The notes beneath the pieces were generated by a model, which ran no database searches, was not told the origin of the DNA, and worked only from the letters and a program-made list of their open reading frames with translations. A stretch of DNA of 64,000 bases from Chitinophagales bacterium (lineage in GTDB: Bacteria > Bacteroidota > Bacteroidia > Chitinophagales > UBA10324). Location of the stretch: assembly GCA_025056305.1 (NCBI GenBank), contig JANWWJ010000002.1, positions 1 through 64,000 of the forward strand. The letters are read 5' to 3'. A program made the translations under genes and the position numbers. The stretch's first letter is position 1. Every line of letters starts with the position of its first letter. Below are positions 26,301 through 35,824 of the stretch, in pieces.

Positions 26301-28493
26301 ATGCCGCACGAGGTAACGCGTCGTTTCATCCGCACCTTGTGGCTGATCGTTTTTGGTTCGGTTGCCGTGTTTTTGCTCATGCTGGTACTGGCTGCTTTGG
26401 GTGCCTTCGGCAAAATGCCTTCTTTTGAAGAACTGGAAAATCCCCACAGCGCTCTCGCTACCGAAGTATATTCTGCCGACGGCGTGCTGTTGGGAACGTA
26501 CTTCATCGAAAACCGTTCACCCTCGACATTGGAAGAAATACCATTGATGGTGCGCCAATGTCTGATTGCTACGGAAGACATTCGTTTTTACCGGCATTCC
26601 GGCATCGACTACCGCGGCCAGTTTGCAGCCCTGGTGTCCACGCTGCTGGGCGACGTGCGCGGCGGAAGCACAATCACCCAGCAATTGGCCAAAAACCTGT
26701 TTCCGCGTCCCGGAAACAATTTAGTAGCCACCATCCTATCCAAATTCAAAGAATGGGTCATCGCCATCAAACTGGAACGCCGCTACACCAAAGATGAAAT
26801 TCTCAATCTTTATTTGCAGACGGTTCAGTTTAGCGAAAACTCTTATGGAATCAAAATGGCCGCCCGAACGTTCTTCAACCGTTCGCTGGATTCTCTTCGC
26901 GTCGAAGAAGCTGCCGTGCTCATCGGCATGCTTAAAGGCAGCACGTATTACAATCCCCGCCGCAATCCCGATCATGCCCTGGCCCGGCGCAACGTGGTAT
27001 TGGCCCAAATGGCTAAGTATGGCTTCTTGCCGAAAGAAAAATTAGATAGCCTTACCCGTTTACCTATTCAACTCAACTTCGTAAGTCCCGATCACAACAA
27101 AGGACTGGCCACTTACTTTCGTGAATACCTGAGGCAGGAGTTGCTGAAGTGGTGTAAAGACAACAAAAAACCCGACGGCACTCCATGGAACCTTTATAAA
27201 GACGGCCTTAAGGTTTACACCACCATCAACAGCCGGATGCAGTTCTATGCCGAAGAGGCCGTGCAAAAGCACATGCGGGAGTTGCAAAAGCAGTTTTTCG
27301 CCAGCTACCGGAACAGCGTTCCCTGGGCCAACACACCCGGTTTTATTGATGAAGCCATGCGCAAAAGCTACCGATGGCAAAGCATGAAGCGGGCCGGCAT
27401 CCGCGAAGATTCCATCCTACGTGCTTTCCATGCCCCGATACCCATGACCGTATTTTCCTACGACGGGGAAAAAGACACGGTGCTTTCCCCCTACGATTCT
27501 ATTAAATATTACAAAATGTATTTGCATTGCGGCTTTTTGGTCACCCAGCCTCAAACCGGTCATGTACTGGCGTGGGTAGGGGGCATCAATCACCGTTATT
27601 TCAAATATGATCACGTCAACCCCGGTGCCAAACGTCAGGTGGGCTCTACCATAAAACCCATTCTCTATGCTGTGGCCGTAGACAATGGCTATAGCCCCTG
27701 CTACGAATTTCCCAATGAGCGAATTGTCTTTGAAGACTACCAGAACTGGTCGCCGGAAAATGCCGATGGCCGTTATGGCGGCAACCTGACGCTGTATCAA
27801 GGTTTAGCGCACTCTGTCAATACCATAAGCGCACATCTGATCCGGCAGATTGGACCCCAACCTATGATTGAATTGGCCCGACGCATGGGCATAGAAAGCC
27901 ACATGGATCCTTATCCAGCCATCAGCTTGGGCGTTACCGATATTTCTGTTTATGAAATGGCCGGCGTATACGGAACTTTTGCAAATGAGGGGACCTACAT
28001 CAAGCCTCAGTACCTGTTACGCATCACCGACAACCGAGGCAATGTGCTGCAGGAATTTGTTCCGCGACAGACAGAAGTCCTTTCCCCTCAGGTTAACTAC
28101 GTCATGGTCAAGATGCTGGAAACGGTCGTTAACCAGGGTACGGGGCAGCGGCTACGTAGTCGCTACGGCATTCAGGGTGCCGTTGCCGGCAAAACGGGTA
28201 CTACGCAGAACAATACCGACGGCTGGTTCGTCGGTTTTACTCCTCAAGTCGTAGGTAGTTGCTGGGTTGGTGGCGAAGATCGCATCATCCGCTTTCGCTC
28301 CACGTTCTACGGCCAAGGTGCCAACATGGCTTTACCGATCTTTGCTTACTTCCTCAAGAGCTGTTATGCCGACAAGACGTTAGGCATTTCCCCTCACGCA
28401 ACGTTTCAGGTACCTGAGGGCCCCTCGGTTATTGAAACCGACTGTGAGAAATATCGTCAATACATGAACCGACCCGACATCCACTATTTTTAA
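26301..28493 (+). CDS. Penicillin-binding protein 1A (bifunctional transglycosylase/transpeptidase)
   Basis: A 730-residue class A PBP that polymerises and crosslinks peptidoglycan. One N-terminal membrane anchor (about residues 10-32) is followed by the GT51 domain, with the catalytic Glu in ATEDIRFYRHSG and the GGSTITQQLAKNLF motif. The transpeptidase domain has SxxK in VGSTIKP, SxN in HSVNTIS and KTG in AGKTGTTQNN, so both activities look intact. It lies 60 bases after the PorW/SprE-like gene. Its 3' end faces mtgA, with 11 bases between the stops. Confidence 0.95.
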   Translation: MPHEVTRRFIRTLWLIVFGSVAVFLLMLVLAALGAFGKMPSFEELENPHSALATEVYSADGVLLGTYFIENRSPSTLEEIPLMVRQCLIATEDIRFYRHSGIDYRGQFAALVSTLLGDVRGGSTITQQLAKNLFPRPGNNLVATILSKFKEWVIAIKLERRYTKDEILNLYLQTVQFSENSYGIKMAARTFFNRSLDSLRVEEAAVLIGMLKGSTYYNPRRNPDHALARRNVVLAQMAKYGFLPKEKLDSLTRLPIQLNFVSPDHNKGLATYFREYLRQELLKWCKDNKKPDGTPWNLYKDGLKVYTTINSRMQFYAEEAVQKHMRELQKQFFASYRNSVPWANTPGFIDEAMRKSYRWQSMKRAGIREDSILRAFHAPIPMTVFSYDGEKDTVLSPYDSIKYYKMYLHCGFLVTQPQTGHVLAWVGGINHRYFKYDHVNPGAKRQVGSTIKPILYAVAVDNGYSPCYEFPNERIVFEDYQNWSPENADGRYGGNLTLYQGLAHSVNTISAHLIRQIGPQPMIELARRMGIESHMDPYPAISLGVTDISVYEMAGVYGTFANEGTYIKPQYLLRITDNRGNVLQEFVPRQTEVLSPQVNYVMVKMLETVVNQGTGQRLRSRYGIQGAVAGKTGTTQNNTDGWFVGFTPQVVGSCWVGGEDRIIRFRSTFYGQGANMALPIFAYFLKSCYADKTLGISPHATFQVPEGPSVIETDCEKYRQYMNRPDIHYF

Positions 28494-28504
28494 TGCTGTA
28501 TTGG

Positions 28505-29185
28505 CTATTTGAGCAATTCTTCCAACTCCGGATTTCCCCGAAGCTGTTGCATTTGCCGCATCACCCATACATGCCGCCGTTCCACCCACCGGCTGGTTGG
28601 CCGTACGGTATAACGCTTGGGATTAGGCAGGCTTGCAGCTATCATGGCCGCTTCCTTTTCGGTGAGCCGACTGGCCGGCTTGTCAAAAAAGTGTTGGGCA
28701 GCGCATTCAATACCGTATATGCCTTTACCCATTTCAATGACATTTAGATAGAGTTCTAATATGCGTTTTTTACTATATAACAATTCAATGCAAGCAGTGA
28801 AGTAGGCCTCCAGTGCTTTGCGCAGCCAGCTCCTTCCCTGCCATAAAAACACATTTTTTGCAACTTGTTGCGTGATGGTACTGGCGCCCCGTACCGTTTT
28901 TCCTTTTCGTTGGTTTATGGCCCATGCTTTTCGAATGCTTTCCCAGTCAAAGCCGACATGCGAGGCAAAAGTCTGATCTTCGGCAGCAATGATGGCCAGC
29001 CGGGCCGCAGGGCTGATGTCCCCGATGCGCACGTAGTCGCGACACAGCCCCTCCCCTGCCAATAAACTGTTCAGTTGGGTGATCGTTATGGGGGGAAAAA
29101 ACCATTTACAATAAAGCAGATAGGCCAAATGCAACCCTAAAACCACAAGCACCAACCGCAGCAGCAATCGCCACAACCGCTTCAT
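28505..29185 (-). CDS. mtgA: Monofunctional biosynthetic peptidoglycan transglycosylase
   Basis: A 226-residue GT51 enzyme with one N-terminal membrane helix (about residues 7-27). The catalytic Glu is in AAEDQTFASHVGFD, followed by RGASTITQQVAKNVF. There is no transpeptidase domain, which distinguishes it from PBP1A next door. It elongates glycan strands at the inner membrane. It is divergent from uvrC and convergent with the PBP1A gene. Confidence 0.94.
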   Translation of the reverse strand: MKRLWRLLLRLVLVVLGLHLAYLLYCKWFFPPITITQLNSLLAGEGLCRDYVRIGDISPAARLAIIAAEDQTFASHVGFDWESIRKAWAINQRKGKTVRGASTITQQVAKNVFLWQGRSWLRKALEAYFTACIELLYSKKRILELYLNVIEMGKGIYGIECAAQHFFDKPASRLTEKEAAMIAASLPNPKRYTVRPTSRWVERRHVWVMRQMQQLRGNPELEELLK

Positions 29186-29240
29186 GAATAGTTCCTACAA
29201 AACAACAGCTTTGAGTACAATTTACACTGAATGCCATCTT

Positions 29241-29248
29241 TAGTTTTG
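29241..29248 (+). promoter_or_regulatory. -7 element (TAGTTTTG) abutting uvrC
   Basis: Perfect TAnnTTTG ending 4 bases before the uvrC ATG at 29253. A TTTG at 29210-29213 is 27 bases upstream, longer than usual spacing. Confidence 0.45.
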
Positions 29249-29252
29249 CTTT

Positions 29253-31079
29253 ATGACCCCTGAGGTCTTTCAAATGCTTGCCCCTACGTTGCCCGAAGAA
29301 GCTGGGGTGTATCGTTTCGTTGCTGCCGACCAAACCGTCCTTTACGTAGGCAAAGCCAAAAACCTACGCAAGCGGCTGGCTTCGTATTTCACAAAAAGCG
29401 ACTTACCACCGCGCACTCAGGTCATGGTGCGGCGTGCCGCTTCAATTGAATACACGGTGGTGACTTCAGAGCAGGATGCTTTGTTGCTGGAAAACGAACT
29501 CATCAAGCGATACCAGCCCCGCTACAATGTAAACCTGCGCGACGACAAAACCTATCCGTGGATCGCCATTCTGAACGAGCCTTTCCCCCGCGTCATACTT
29601 ACGCGTCGCCCTGACCGACGCCGCATGAGCCTGTTCGGCCCTTATACTTCTGTACATACAGTGCGTGAGATTCTGGATTTCATCCGCAAAATGTATCCCT
29701 TACGTACGTGCAGTTTGGCCCTGACAGAAAAAAACATTGCTTCCGGTCGTTTTCGTGTATGCCTGGAATATCACATCGGCAACTGCAAAGGGCCCTGTGA
29801 GGGACGCCAATCGGCCGAAGACTATCAGGAAAACATCCGACAAATACGCAAAATTTTGCGGGGCGACATCGGCGAAGTACAACAAGCCTTACATCAGCGC
29901 ATGATGCGGTTGGCTGCTGAATATCGGTTCGAAGAAGCCGAACAGGTTAAACGTCAGCTGCAACATCTGGAGCATTACCAAAGCCATTCGCTGGTCGTTC
30001 ATCCATCCATCAACGATGTGGATGTTTTTGCCTATTTCCAAAATCAACAGCACGTCTTTTTGCACGGCATGCACCTGATCAACGGCGTGGCTGTGCAATC
30101 GCACACCTTACAGGCCAGCCGGCGCATGGAAGAACCTCCGGAGGAGGTGATGGCATTTTTAATTCATGAGTGGCGCCGCAAGCTCAACAGTCAAGCCAAA
30201 GAAATCATCGTTCCCTTTGCCATCTCCTTTGCCGAGGAAGTTACGGTTACCGTTCCGCAACGCGGCGACAAGAAAAAGTTGCTGGATCTGGCCACCCGCA
30301 ACCTGCATTATTACGTGTTGGCACGGCAGCGCCCAAGCAACCGCACTACGTCTGCATCAACCAGCACGGTATTGCTGCAGCTGCAACAAGATTTTGGCCT
30401 TTCCGAATTGCCTACACATATTGAATGTTTTGATAACTCCAACTTTCAGGGCAGTGAGCCCGTGGCGGCTTTGGTTGTTTTCCGAAACGCCAAACCCAGC
30501 AAAAAAGATTATCGCCATTACAACATCCGCACCGTACGTGGTCCCGATGATTTTGCCTCTATGGCTGAAATCGTCTATCGCCGTTATCGCCGTTTGCTTG
30601 AGGAACATCAGCCCCTGCCGCAACTCATCATCATTGACGGGGGAAAAGGACAGCTGTCAGCAGCCTTGAGTAGTTTGCAAAAACTGAATTTGAATACCCG
30701 CATCAAGGTCTGTGCAATTGCCAAGCGGCTCGAAGAAATCTATTTTCCGGAGGATCCGCTGCCGTTGTATTTGGATAAAAAATCTCCCTCGCTACGGCTC
30801 ATTCAGCAAATCCGCAATGAAGCCCATCGCTTTGCCTTGAGCCACCACCGCAACCGTCGCAGCCGCGCGGTTGTGAAAACGGAACTTACCGACATTGCGG
30901 GCATTGGCCCGAAAACAGCCGAAGCGTTGTTGCGCCACTTCCGTTCCGTGGCGGCAATCCGTCAGGCCGACGAAAATACCTTGGCTCAGATCGTTGGATC
31001 CCATCGTGCTAAACGGGTTTATGCCTATTTCCACCCTGAGCCTTCGAACTCAAGTAATGCAGAAGAGCATTCAACTTGA
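29253..31079 (+). CDS. uvrC: Excinuclease ABC subunit C
   Basis: A 608-residue nucleotide-excision-repair nuclease that makes both incisions around a lesion. Domains in order: the GIY-YIG nuclease (AGVYRF to LYVGKAKNLRKRL, about residues 16-40), a Cys pair in the NCKGPCEG segment, the UVR/UvrB-binding motif near residue 225 (YRFEEAEQVKRQL), the RNase H-like endonuclease (ECFDNSNFQGSEP and IIDGGKGQL), and the C-terminal helix-hairpin-helix (IAGIGPKTAEALL). Length is normal. No operon partner is evident. Confidence 0.97.
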   Translation: MTPEVFQMLAPTLPEEAGVYRFVAADQTVLYVGKAKNLRKRLASYFTKSDLPPRTQVMVRRAASIEYTVVTSEQDALLLENELIKRYQPRYNVNLRDDKTYPWIAILNEPFPRVILTRRPDRRRMSLFGPYTSVHTVREILDFIRKMYPLRTCSLALTEKNIASGRFRVCLEYHIGNCKGPCEGRQSAEDYQENIRQIRKILRGDIGEVQQALHQRMMRLAAEYRFEEAEQVKRQLQHLEHYQSHSLVVHPSINDVDVFAYFQNQQHVFLHGMHLINGVAVQSHTLQASRRMEEPPEEVMAFLIHEWRRKLNSQAKEIIVPFAISFAEEVTVTVPQRGDKKKLLDLATRNLHYYVLARQRPSNRTTSASTSTVLLQLQQDFGLSELPTHIECFDNSNFQGSEPVAALVVFRNAKPSKKDYRHYNIRTVRGPDDFASMAEIVYRRYRRLLEEHQPLPQLIIIDGGKGQLSAALSSLQKLNLNTRIKVCAIAKRLEEIYFPEDPLPLYLDKKSPSLRLIQQIRNEAHRFALSHHRNRRSRAVVKTELTDIAGIGPKTAEALLRHFRSVAAIRQADENTLAQIVGSHRAKRVYAYFHPEPSNSSNAEEHST

Positions 31080-31231
31080 CAAGAAAACATTAAGGGAAGC
31101 TGCTCAACAGTAAAAAAAATTTAATCTGTCACGGCTTTTTGCGATGAGGCATGCCGTTCAACCGTAGTTGTTGTGCTGCTTTGACCATCTTATTAAGATT
31201 TTTCAAATACAAATTGATGGCCCTTCGTTTT

Positions 31232-34200
31232 TCAGCGGCACAGCCATTTCAGCACTCTCTTTTCCCGACCTGATTGTACATGAATGAAATAAATTCCCGA
31301 TGCCGCATGATCGGGAAGGCTCAGGTCAATACTTCCTGAAAGCTCAGCCGCTTCGCGCTGCTGCATGAGAAGGCGACCCCCTGCGTCGTAAAGCAGCACG
31401 TGAACATGTGCTTCGGGCGGATAACGATAGGTCATGGTAATGTGCTTCTCGCCCACGGTGCTTACCAAACCTACCTCAAAAGGCTGTGTTTGCCGGCTCG
31501 TCACGTAAATCACTGGCGAATACGAAAACGTTCCGTCATAATCAATTTGTCGAAGTCGGTAGTAATAGGCGGTTTCCTGCAGCCGGCGGTCTATAAAATT
31601 GTAATCATTGCGTTGAGCGGCCGTGCCTTTTCCCGCCACAAAACCGATCACCTCCCATTGATCTGCTGCGACAGACCGTTCAACCTCAAAACCCTGATTG
31701 TTGTACTCAGAGGCCGTTGCCCAATGCAGCACGTTAGCATTTCCCATATTGGTGCCCTCAAAGCTGATGAGTTCAACAGGCAAGGTCGTGTTGGTGGGTC
31801 CCAGTATTTCGAAGTTGTCAATAGCTATTCCGGGAGCAGTGATGGCGAAATCACTGCGAAATACAATGCGAAAGGCAACATTAGCATTTCCTTGCAGGGC
31901 TGACGTTGAATATTGCCGCAGACTAAAGGTGGAAGCCGTGCCGGTAAAGAAAGGTTCGCCATACGGAAATGCCGTACCGTAATAGGTGGTGTTGGCATAG
32001 TTGTACCATGACCCGCCCACCGTGCCTAATAGGTGCCAGGTATTTCCTTTATCCAATGAGTATTCCACCCGAAATCCATCCCAATCAGTTTCAACATTAT
32101 ATTTTGCATAAAAAGAAATGGTATATGTTCCCGCCGCGCTGAAATTGAAATTAGGGGTGTACAAATAGCTCACTGAATAGTTGACGTAATTACCGGACAG
32201 GCCGGTTACCCAGGCAAATGACCCGCTGTAGGTGCCGTTTTTTCCACTGGTCGAAGAATTTCCTCGCACCCATCCTGTGCCGTAAGGCGTTTCGGCACCA
32301 AAATCGTTGGGATTAACATCAAAATTGCCACCATTGGTTGCCAGATACGGCGTGCCTCGGTTTGGGAGGATAAGGATATAGTTGTTTTTGGTAACTGTAG
32401 CTGCCCCGTTGTTGATGGTCAGCGAAACCGTCTTGTACCCCGGCGTTGTGTAAGTTTTGATGGGGTTCTTGACAGTAGAGGTCGTGGCATCTCCAAAGTT
32501 CCAGCTCCAAGAGGAAGCTTTGTAAGAACCATCAAAAAACTGAATCGGGACACCCACGTAGCTTACCGTCTTTTGGGCATAAAAATCTGCTGTTGGAGCC
32601 GAAAAAACATCGGTAGAGAACAAGCCGCGCCCGTGGGTAGCAGCTATGACCAGGCGATCGCTGCTCCGCATCTGCAACATGCGCGTGCTGGCATTGGGCA
32701 TGCCCGTGCTCGCCGGCGACCAGTTGGTGGATGAGCCATTTAAATCGTCGGTTGTCCACACACCGGTTTCGGTAGCCAGCATAGCCTGATCGCTGTTGTT
32801 GGGATTGAACAATACCCACCAGATGGGCATATCGGGCAAGTTACCTTCAACGGCCGTCCAGGTAGTACCACCATTCGTGGTTTGCCATACACTGGTGATG
32901 CCATAGTTTGAATAAGTCACCAACAGGTGATTGTCATTACCGTTTTGTACGGCGATGCAACTCACGTTGTTGTTGGAGACCGGAGTTCCGATTAAGGTAG
33001 CCGTGGCAGTGCCGTTGGCATTATCGACCCGGACGATGCGGCCGTTGCTGGTGCCCACAAAGATGCGGTTGCTGGTGTTAGGCGAGACCGCAATATGCGT
33101 TATGTAGCTGGTACCGGTAGCACTGCTGATATTGACCGTTGTTACCGTATTGGAGGTGGTGGCATTCAGAATGCGACCGTAAACTCCATAATTTGATCCG
33201 CTATAAGGATTTCCATAATTGAAATATAAAACGTTATTAATATGATCGTAAGCCGATGGGTTGATGAAGTTGCCGACACTGCTGTTGGAAAAGATCGACG
33301 AAAAAGAGTTTCCTCCATCGCTGGAACGATAAATGTTGGCAAATACATAGGAAGCGAACTGATAAGAAGGCTGATCCTGGTCAATGTGGCAATAGCCGCC
33401 ATCGCCGCCCAGAATTTCAAAGGTGGTGTTCATGCCCGGGCTGTAATAAAGCTGAGTGCCATTGTCTTGCGAGCCGGCTAAAAACTGATGGTTACCGGCA
33501 TGAGGGTGCATGGCGCATGAGTAATAAGTAGTCACATTATAATTCCAACCCTTAAAGGAGAATGTATTGCCCCCATCGGTGCTTCGGTACACACCTCCAT
33601 CGTTTGCAAATAAAATCACGTTGGGATTGCCTGGCTGGAAAACAATATTATGCTGGTCGGCATGGACGTAGGGGCGCCCACAGCCACCCCACCAGCTCGT
33701 TTTCTGCGACCAAGTATTGCCTCCGTCGGTGGAAAGGAACAAGTCAATGCCGCCGATTAAAATCCGGTTAGCATTGGTGGGATCTACAGCCGCAATTAGG
33801 TTATACCAGCCTTGACCACGGGTAAAATCATTAGAAGTGCTGCTGCAGCTTTGATCATTCCATTGAGGCTTTGGCAGCGTCGTCCATGTGCTGCCGCTAT
33901 TGGTTGACTTGTAAATGTTATATAGTCCTCCGGTAGAAGCTTGTTCGGTTAGCACATAAACCACACTTGCGTTGGAGGGAGCGCAGGCAATTTCACATCG
34001 GTAAAAGGAGGACGTCGGAAAGCCATTAGAGCCTGTATTGAGCTTGGTCCAGCTTCCTGCATCACCGGTGGTTGAGCGATAAACCCCGTCGGTTTGCAGA
34101 ATGCCCATAGCGGCATAGATGGAATTGTCGGCAGCAATTTCGAGATCGGCAGCGCGGTCGGAGGAAGCGCCCAGCCCACTTCCCAAAACCTTAACCCAGG

Positions 34201-34933
34201 TGTTGCCCCCGTCGGTGGAACGGAAAACGCCACCAAATCCCGGGGAGGCGGATCTGGTTGCGGCATAGACATGACCTGTGACGGGATGAACCACAATTTT
34301 CTGGACGTAATGAAAATTGGGGTTTCCAACAGTGGAAGTTAATGCCGACCAAGTAGCGCCGCCGTTGGTGGATTTGTAAATGCCGTCGCCCCGAATCGCA
34401 TCGAAATTATACCAGCCCTCCCCCGTACCGGCATAAAGTACTTGAGGGTTCTGAGGATCGGCCGCTAAGGTGGAGATGGCCAGATTTGCCATTAAATCAT
34501 TGATGGGGACCCAGACCGGCGTACTTGCCGTAATGTCGTTGGTTTTCCAGATTCCACCGCCCACTCCGCCGGCAAAAACTGCTTTGCCGGTTGGGTCGTT
34601 GGGATCAAATAAAATGGCCCGTGTTCTTCCGGAAACGTTATTAGGCCCCCTTTCAGTCCAAACGATATCTGGAATAGCCCCACGCACGGCATTTTCTTGA
34701 AGCTTACGCGTGTACTCTAGGGCGGCAGCTAAGCGCTCCCTCGGAACATACCCCAAGGCTACGTCTTTAGTCATCTCGAATTCATAGCGGGCATAGTAAG
34801 CCGCTCCGTTGTAACGCAACAACTGAAACTTCTCCTCCTCAGGTGGGATGCTTTTTTCTGTGGGCCGTTGCTGGTTGCACGATACACCCACCAGCGCCAC
34901 ATTGATTACCCATATGGTGAGCCACCGGCGCAT
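31232..34933 (-). CDS. Large exported lipoprotein-like protein with BNR/sialidase-type repeats, PKD domain and type IX sorting domain
   Basis: A 1233-residue surface or secreted protein. From the ATG at 34933 the N-terminus is a signal peptide ending in a lipobox (VGVSC, Cys19). Residues about 85-800 contain many BNR/Asp-box motifs (STDGGNTW, STNGGATW, STNSGSTW), indicating one or two beta-propellers of the sortilin/Ycf48-like class. A PKD domain follows (WNFGDATT), then a jelly-roll-like module, and the last ~90 residues form a type A T9SS C-terminal sorting domain (GIYFIHVQSG). No catalytic site is seen, so adhesion or glycan binding is possible. A perfect promoter element lies 21 bases upstream. 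Confidence 0.85.
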   Translation of the reverse strand: MRRWLTIWVINVALVGVSCNQQRPTEKSIPPEEEKFQLLRYNGAAYYARYEFEMTKDVALGYVPRERLAAALEYTRKLQENAVRGAIPDIVWTERGPNNVSGRTRAILFDPNDPTGKAVFAGGVGGGIWKTNDITASTPVWVPINDLMANLAISTLAADPQNPQVLYAGTGEGWYNFDAIRGDGIYKSTNGGATWSALTSTVGNPNFHYVQKIVVHPVTGHVYAATRSASPGFGGVFRSTDGGNTWVKVLGSGLGASSDRAADLEIAADNSIYAAMGILQTDGVYRSTTGDAGSWTKLNTGSNGFPTSSFYRCEIACAPSNASVVYVLTEQASTGGLYNIYKSTNSGSTWTTLPKPQWNDQSCSSTSNDFTRGQGWYNLIAAVDPTNANRILIGGIDLFLSTDGGNTWSQKTSWWGGCGRPYVHADQHNIVFQPGNPNVILFANDGGVYRSTDGGNTFSFKGWNYNVTTYYSCAMHPHAGNHQFLAGSQDNGTQLYYSPGMNTTFEILGGDGGYCHIDQDQPSYQFASYVFANIYRSSDGGNSFSSIFSNSSVGNFINPSAYDHINNVLYFNYGNPYSGSNYGVYGRILNATTSNTVTTVNISSATGTSYITHIAVSPNTSNRIFVGTSNGRIVRVDNANGTATATLIGTPVSNNNVSCIAVQNGNDNHLLVTYSNYGITSVWQTTNGGTTWTAVEGNLPDMPIWWVLFNPNNSDQAMLATETGVWTTDDLNGSSTNWSPASTGMPNASTRMLQMRSSDRLVIAATHGRGLFSTDVFSAPTADFYAQKTVSYVGVPIQFFDGSYKASSWSWNFGDATTSTVKNPIKTYTTPGYKTVSLTINNGAATVTKNNYILILPNRGTPYLATNGGNFDVNPNDFGAETPYGTGWVRGNSSTSGKNGTYSGSFAWVTGLSGNYVNYSVSYLYTPNFNFSAAGTYTISFYAKYNVETDWDGFRVEYSLDKGNTWHLLGTVGGSWYNYANTTYYGTAFPYGEPFFTGTASTFSLRQYSTSALQGNANVAFRIVFRSDFAITAPGIAIDNFEILGPTNTTLPVELISFEGTNMGNANVLHWATASEYNNQGFEVERSVAADQWEVIGFVAGKGTAAQRNDYNFIDRRLQETAYYYRLRQIDYDGTFSYSPVIYVTSRQTQPFEVGLVSTVGEKHITMTYRYPPEAHVHVLLYDAGGRLLMQQREAAELSGSIDLSLPDHAASGIYFIHVQSGREKRVLKWLCR

Positions 34934-34954
34934 TTTTACACTCACTCTCTTGAA

Positions 34955-34962
34955 CAAAATTA
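34955..34962 (-). promoter_or_regulatory. -7 element (TAATTTTG) upstream of the BNR/PKD protein
   Basis: Perfect TAnnTTTG on the minus strand, 21 bases before the ATG at 34933. It lies inside the longer open frame to 35008 and so also supports the shorter start. Confidence 0.5.
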
Positions 34963-35540
34963 CGCCTTGGCCCCGGAACAGATGTTCTCTATTACGAAGG
35001 ACAACCACCTTTGGTTACGTATTAGCCCGTGGTTCCGAATTAAATCCATGGGATACCCTGCACTTTGACAAAAAGGCTGTTAAGGCTATCGGGTTGTTCG
35101 TCATCTTTTCGATAGAAAAACACGTTTAGTGGCTTTTAATCGTTTTTTTATCGTTCTGGTGCTATGTAGATCGAGTCGGCATGCGCTTCCATTCCTAACC
35201 AAACACACGCCAAGTTTTCAGAACAAGGGTTGCTCAAGGCTTAGGAAAAAAGCAAATTCCCCGTTTTATCATTGACGTAAATACATAAATCAGATCCGTT
35301 ACCAGGGCCTTTTCATCGTCCACTTTTGTTTGCGAGAAATGAAATTCATTTTGCAGTAGTCAACACTTTGTTTCCATGAAAATCCATAAAATTCAGTGTA
35401 CGTGTGCTCATGCTTTCGATCCAGGTTTTCAGCCATGAAACACTTATTAAGATAATTTCTCATATTGCCTTTTGCATTCGGTGTATGAGACACCTCCCGA
35501 GATGCCTAACCGGAAGTTTGTGGCTATGGCATCAGGTAGC

Positions 35541-35557
35541 TTGTCGCGAAGCGACAA
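35541..35557. repeat. Perfect 7-bp inverted repeat with GAA loop
   Basis: TTGTCGC and GCGACAA flank a three-base loop. No T-run follows on either strand, so it is not a standard terminator. It is downstream of gldN, 268 bases past the stop, in the gene-poor region. Confidence 0.5.
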
Positions 35558-35824
35558 TGCATCTGCCCTAGCTTGGCTTTTTGCTTTTAGCGTTTGCTGC
35601 GCCAATGGATGAGCGCACTAAACTCGGTACGCGGCCCTCAAATTTCCCTGGAATTACGAACACCTTTTGTTTCTGCCCCTTAAGATTAAGATCCGGAATT
35701 CAGGCGTCGAAACGTCAAGGCCCGTTTTCCTTTTGAAAAAGCTGAAGTAAAACCATCACAGCACATGTCGATGGGTTGAGTAACGGATTACCTCTTAAAA
35801 AGGCTAACTATATACCGCCCTGCA

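Larger units (their letters stand above)
34934..35824. other. Gene-poor stretch of 0.9 kb between the BNR protein and gldN
   Basis: Beyond the promoter at 34955-34962 and a hairpin at 35541-35557, I see no supported gene. Small open frames on both strands lack homology-like features, signal peptides or start signals. It is less G+C-rich in its first half than the neighbouring genes. It may hold an unannotated RNA or a decayed gene, but no tRNA, tmRNA or riboswitch core is recognisable. Confidence 0.6.

Noticed and set aside
32650-34700. Repeated DNA words in the BNR protein gene, considered as tandem repeats or a CRISPR-like array
   Set aside because: They encode degenerate Asp-box motifs at irregular spacing within a reading frame; there are no constant repeats with spacers.
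34848-35129. A 93-codon plus-strand frame crossing the start of the BNR/PKD protein gene
   Set aside because: It overlaps the signal peptide and the perfect promoter of the opposite gene and has no protein-like features.
35299-35493. A 64-codon minus-strand frame in the gene-poor region, considered as a transposase remnant
   Set aside because: Its sequence has no transposase motif, no flanking inverted repeats are visible and there is no promoter element in position.
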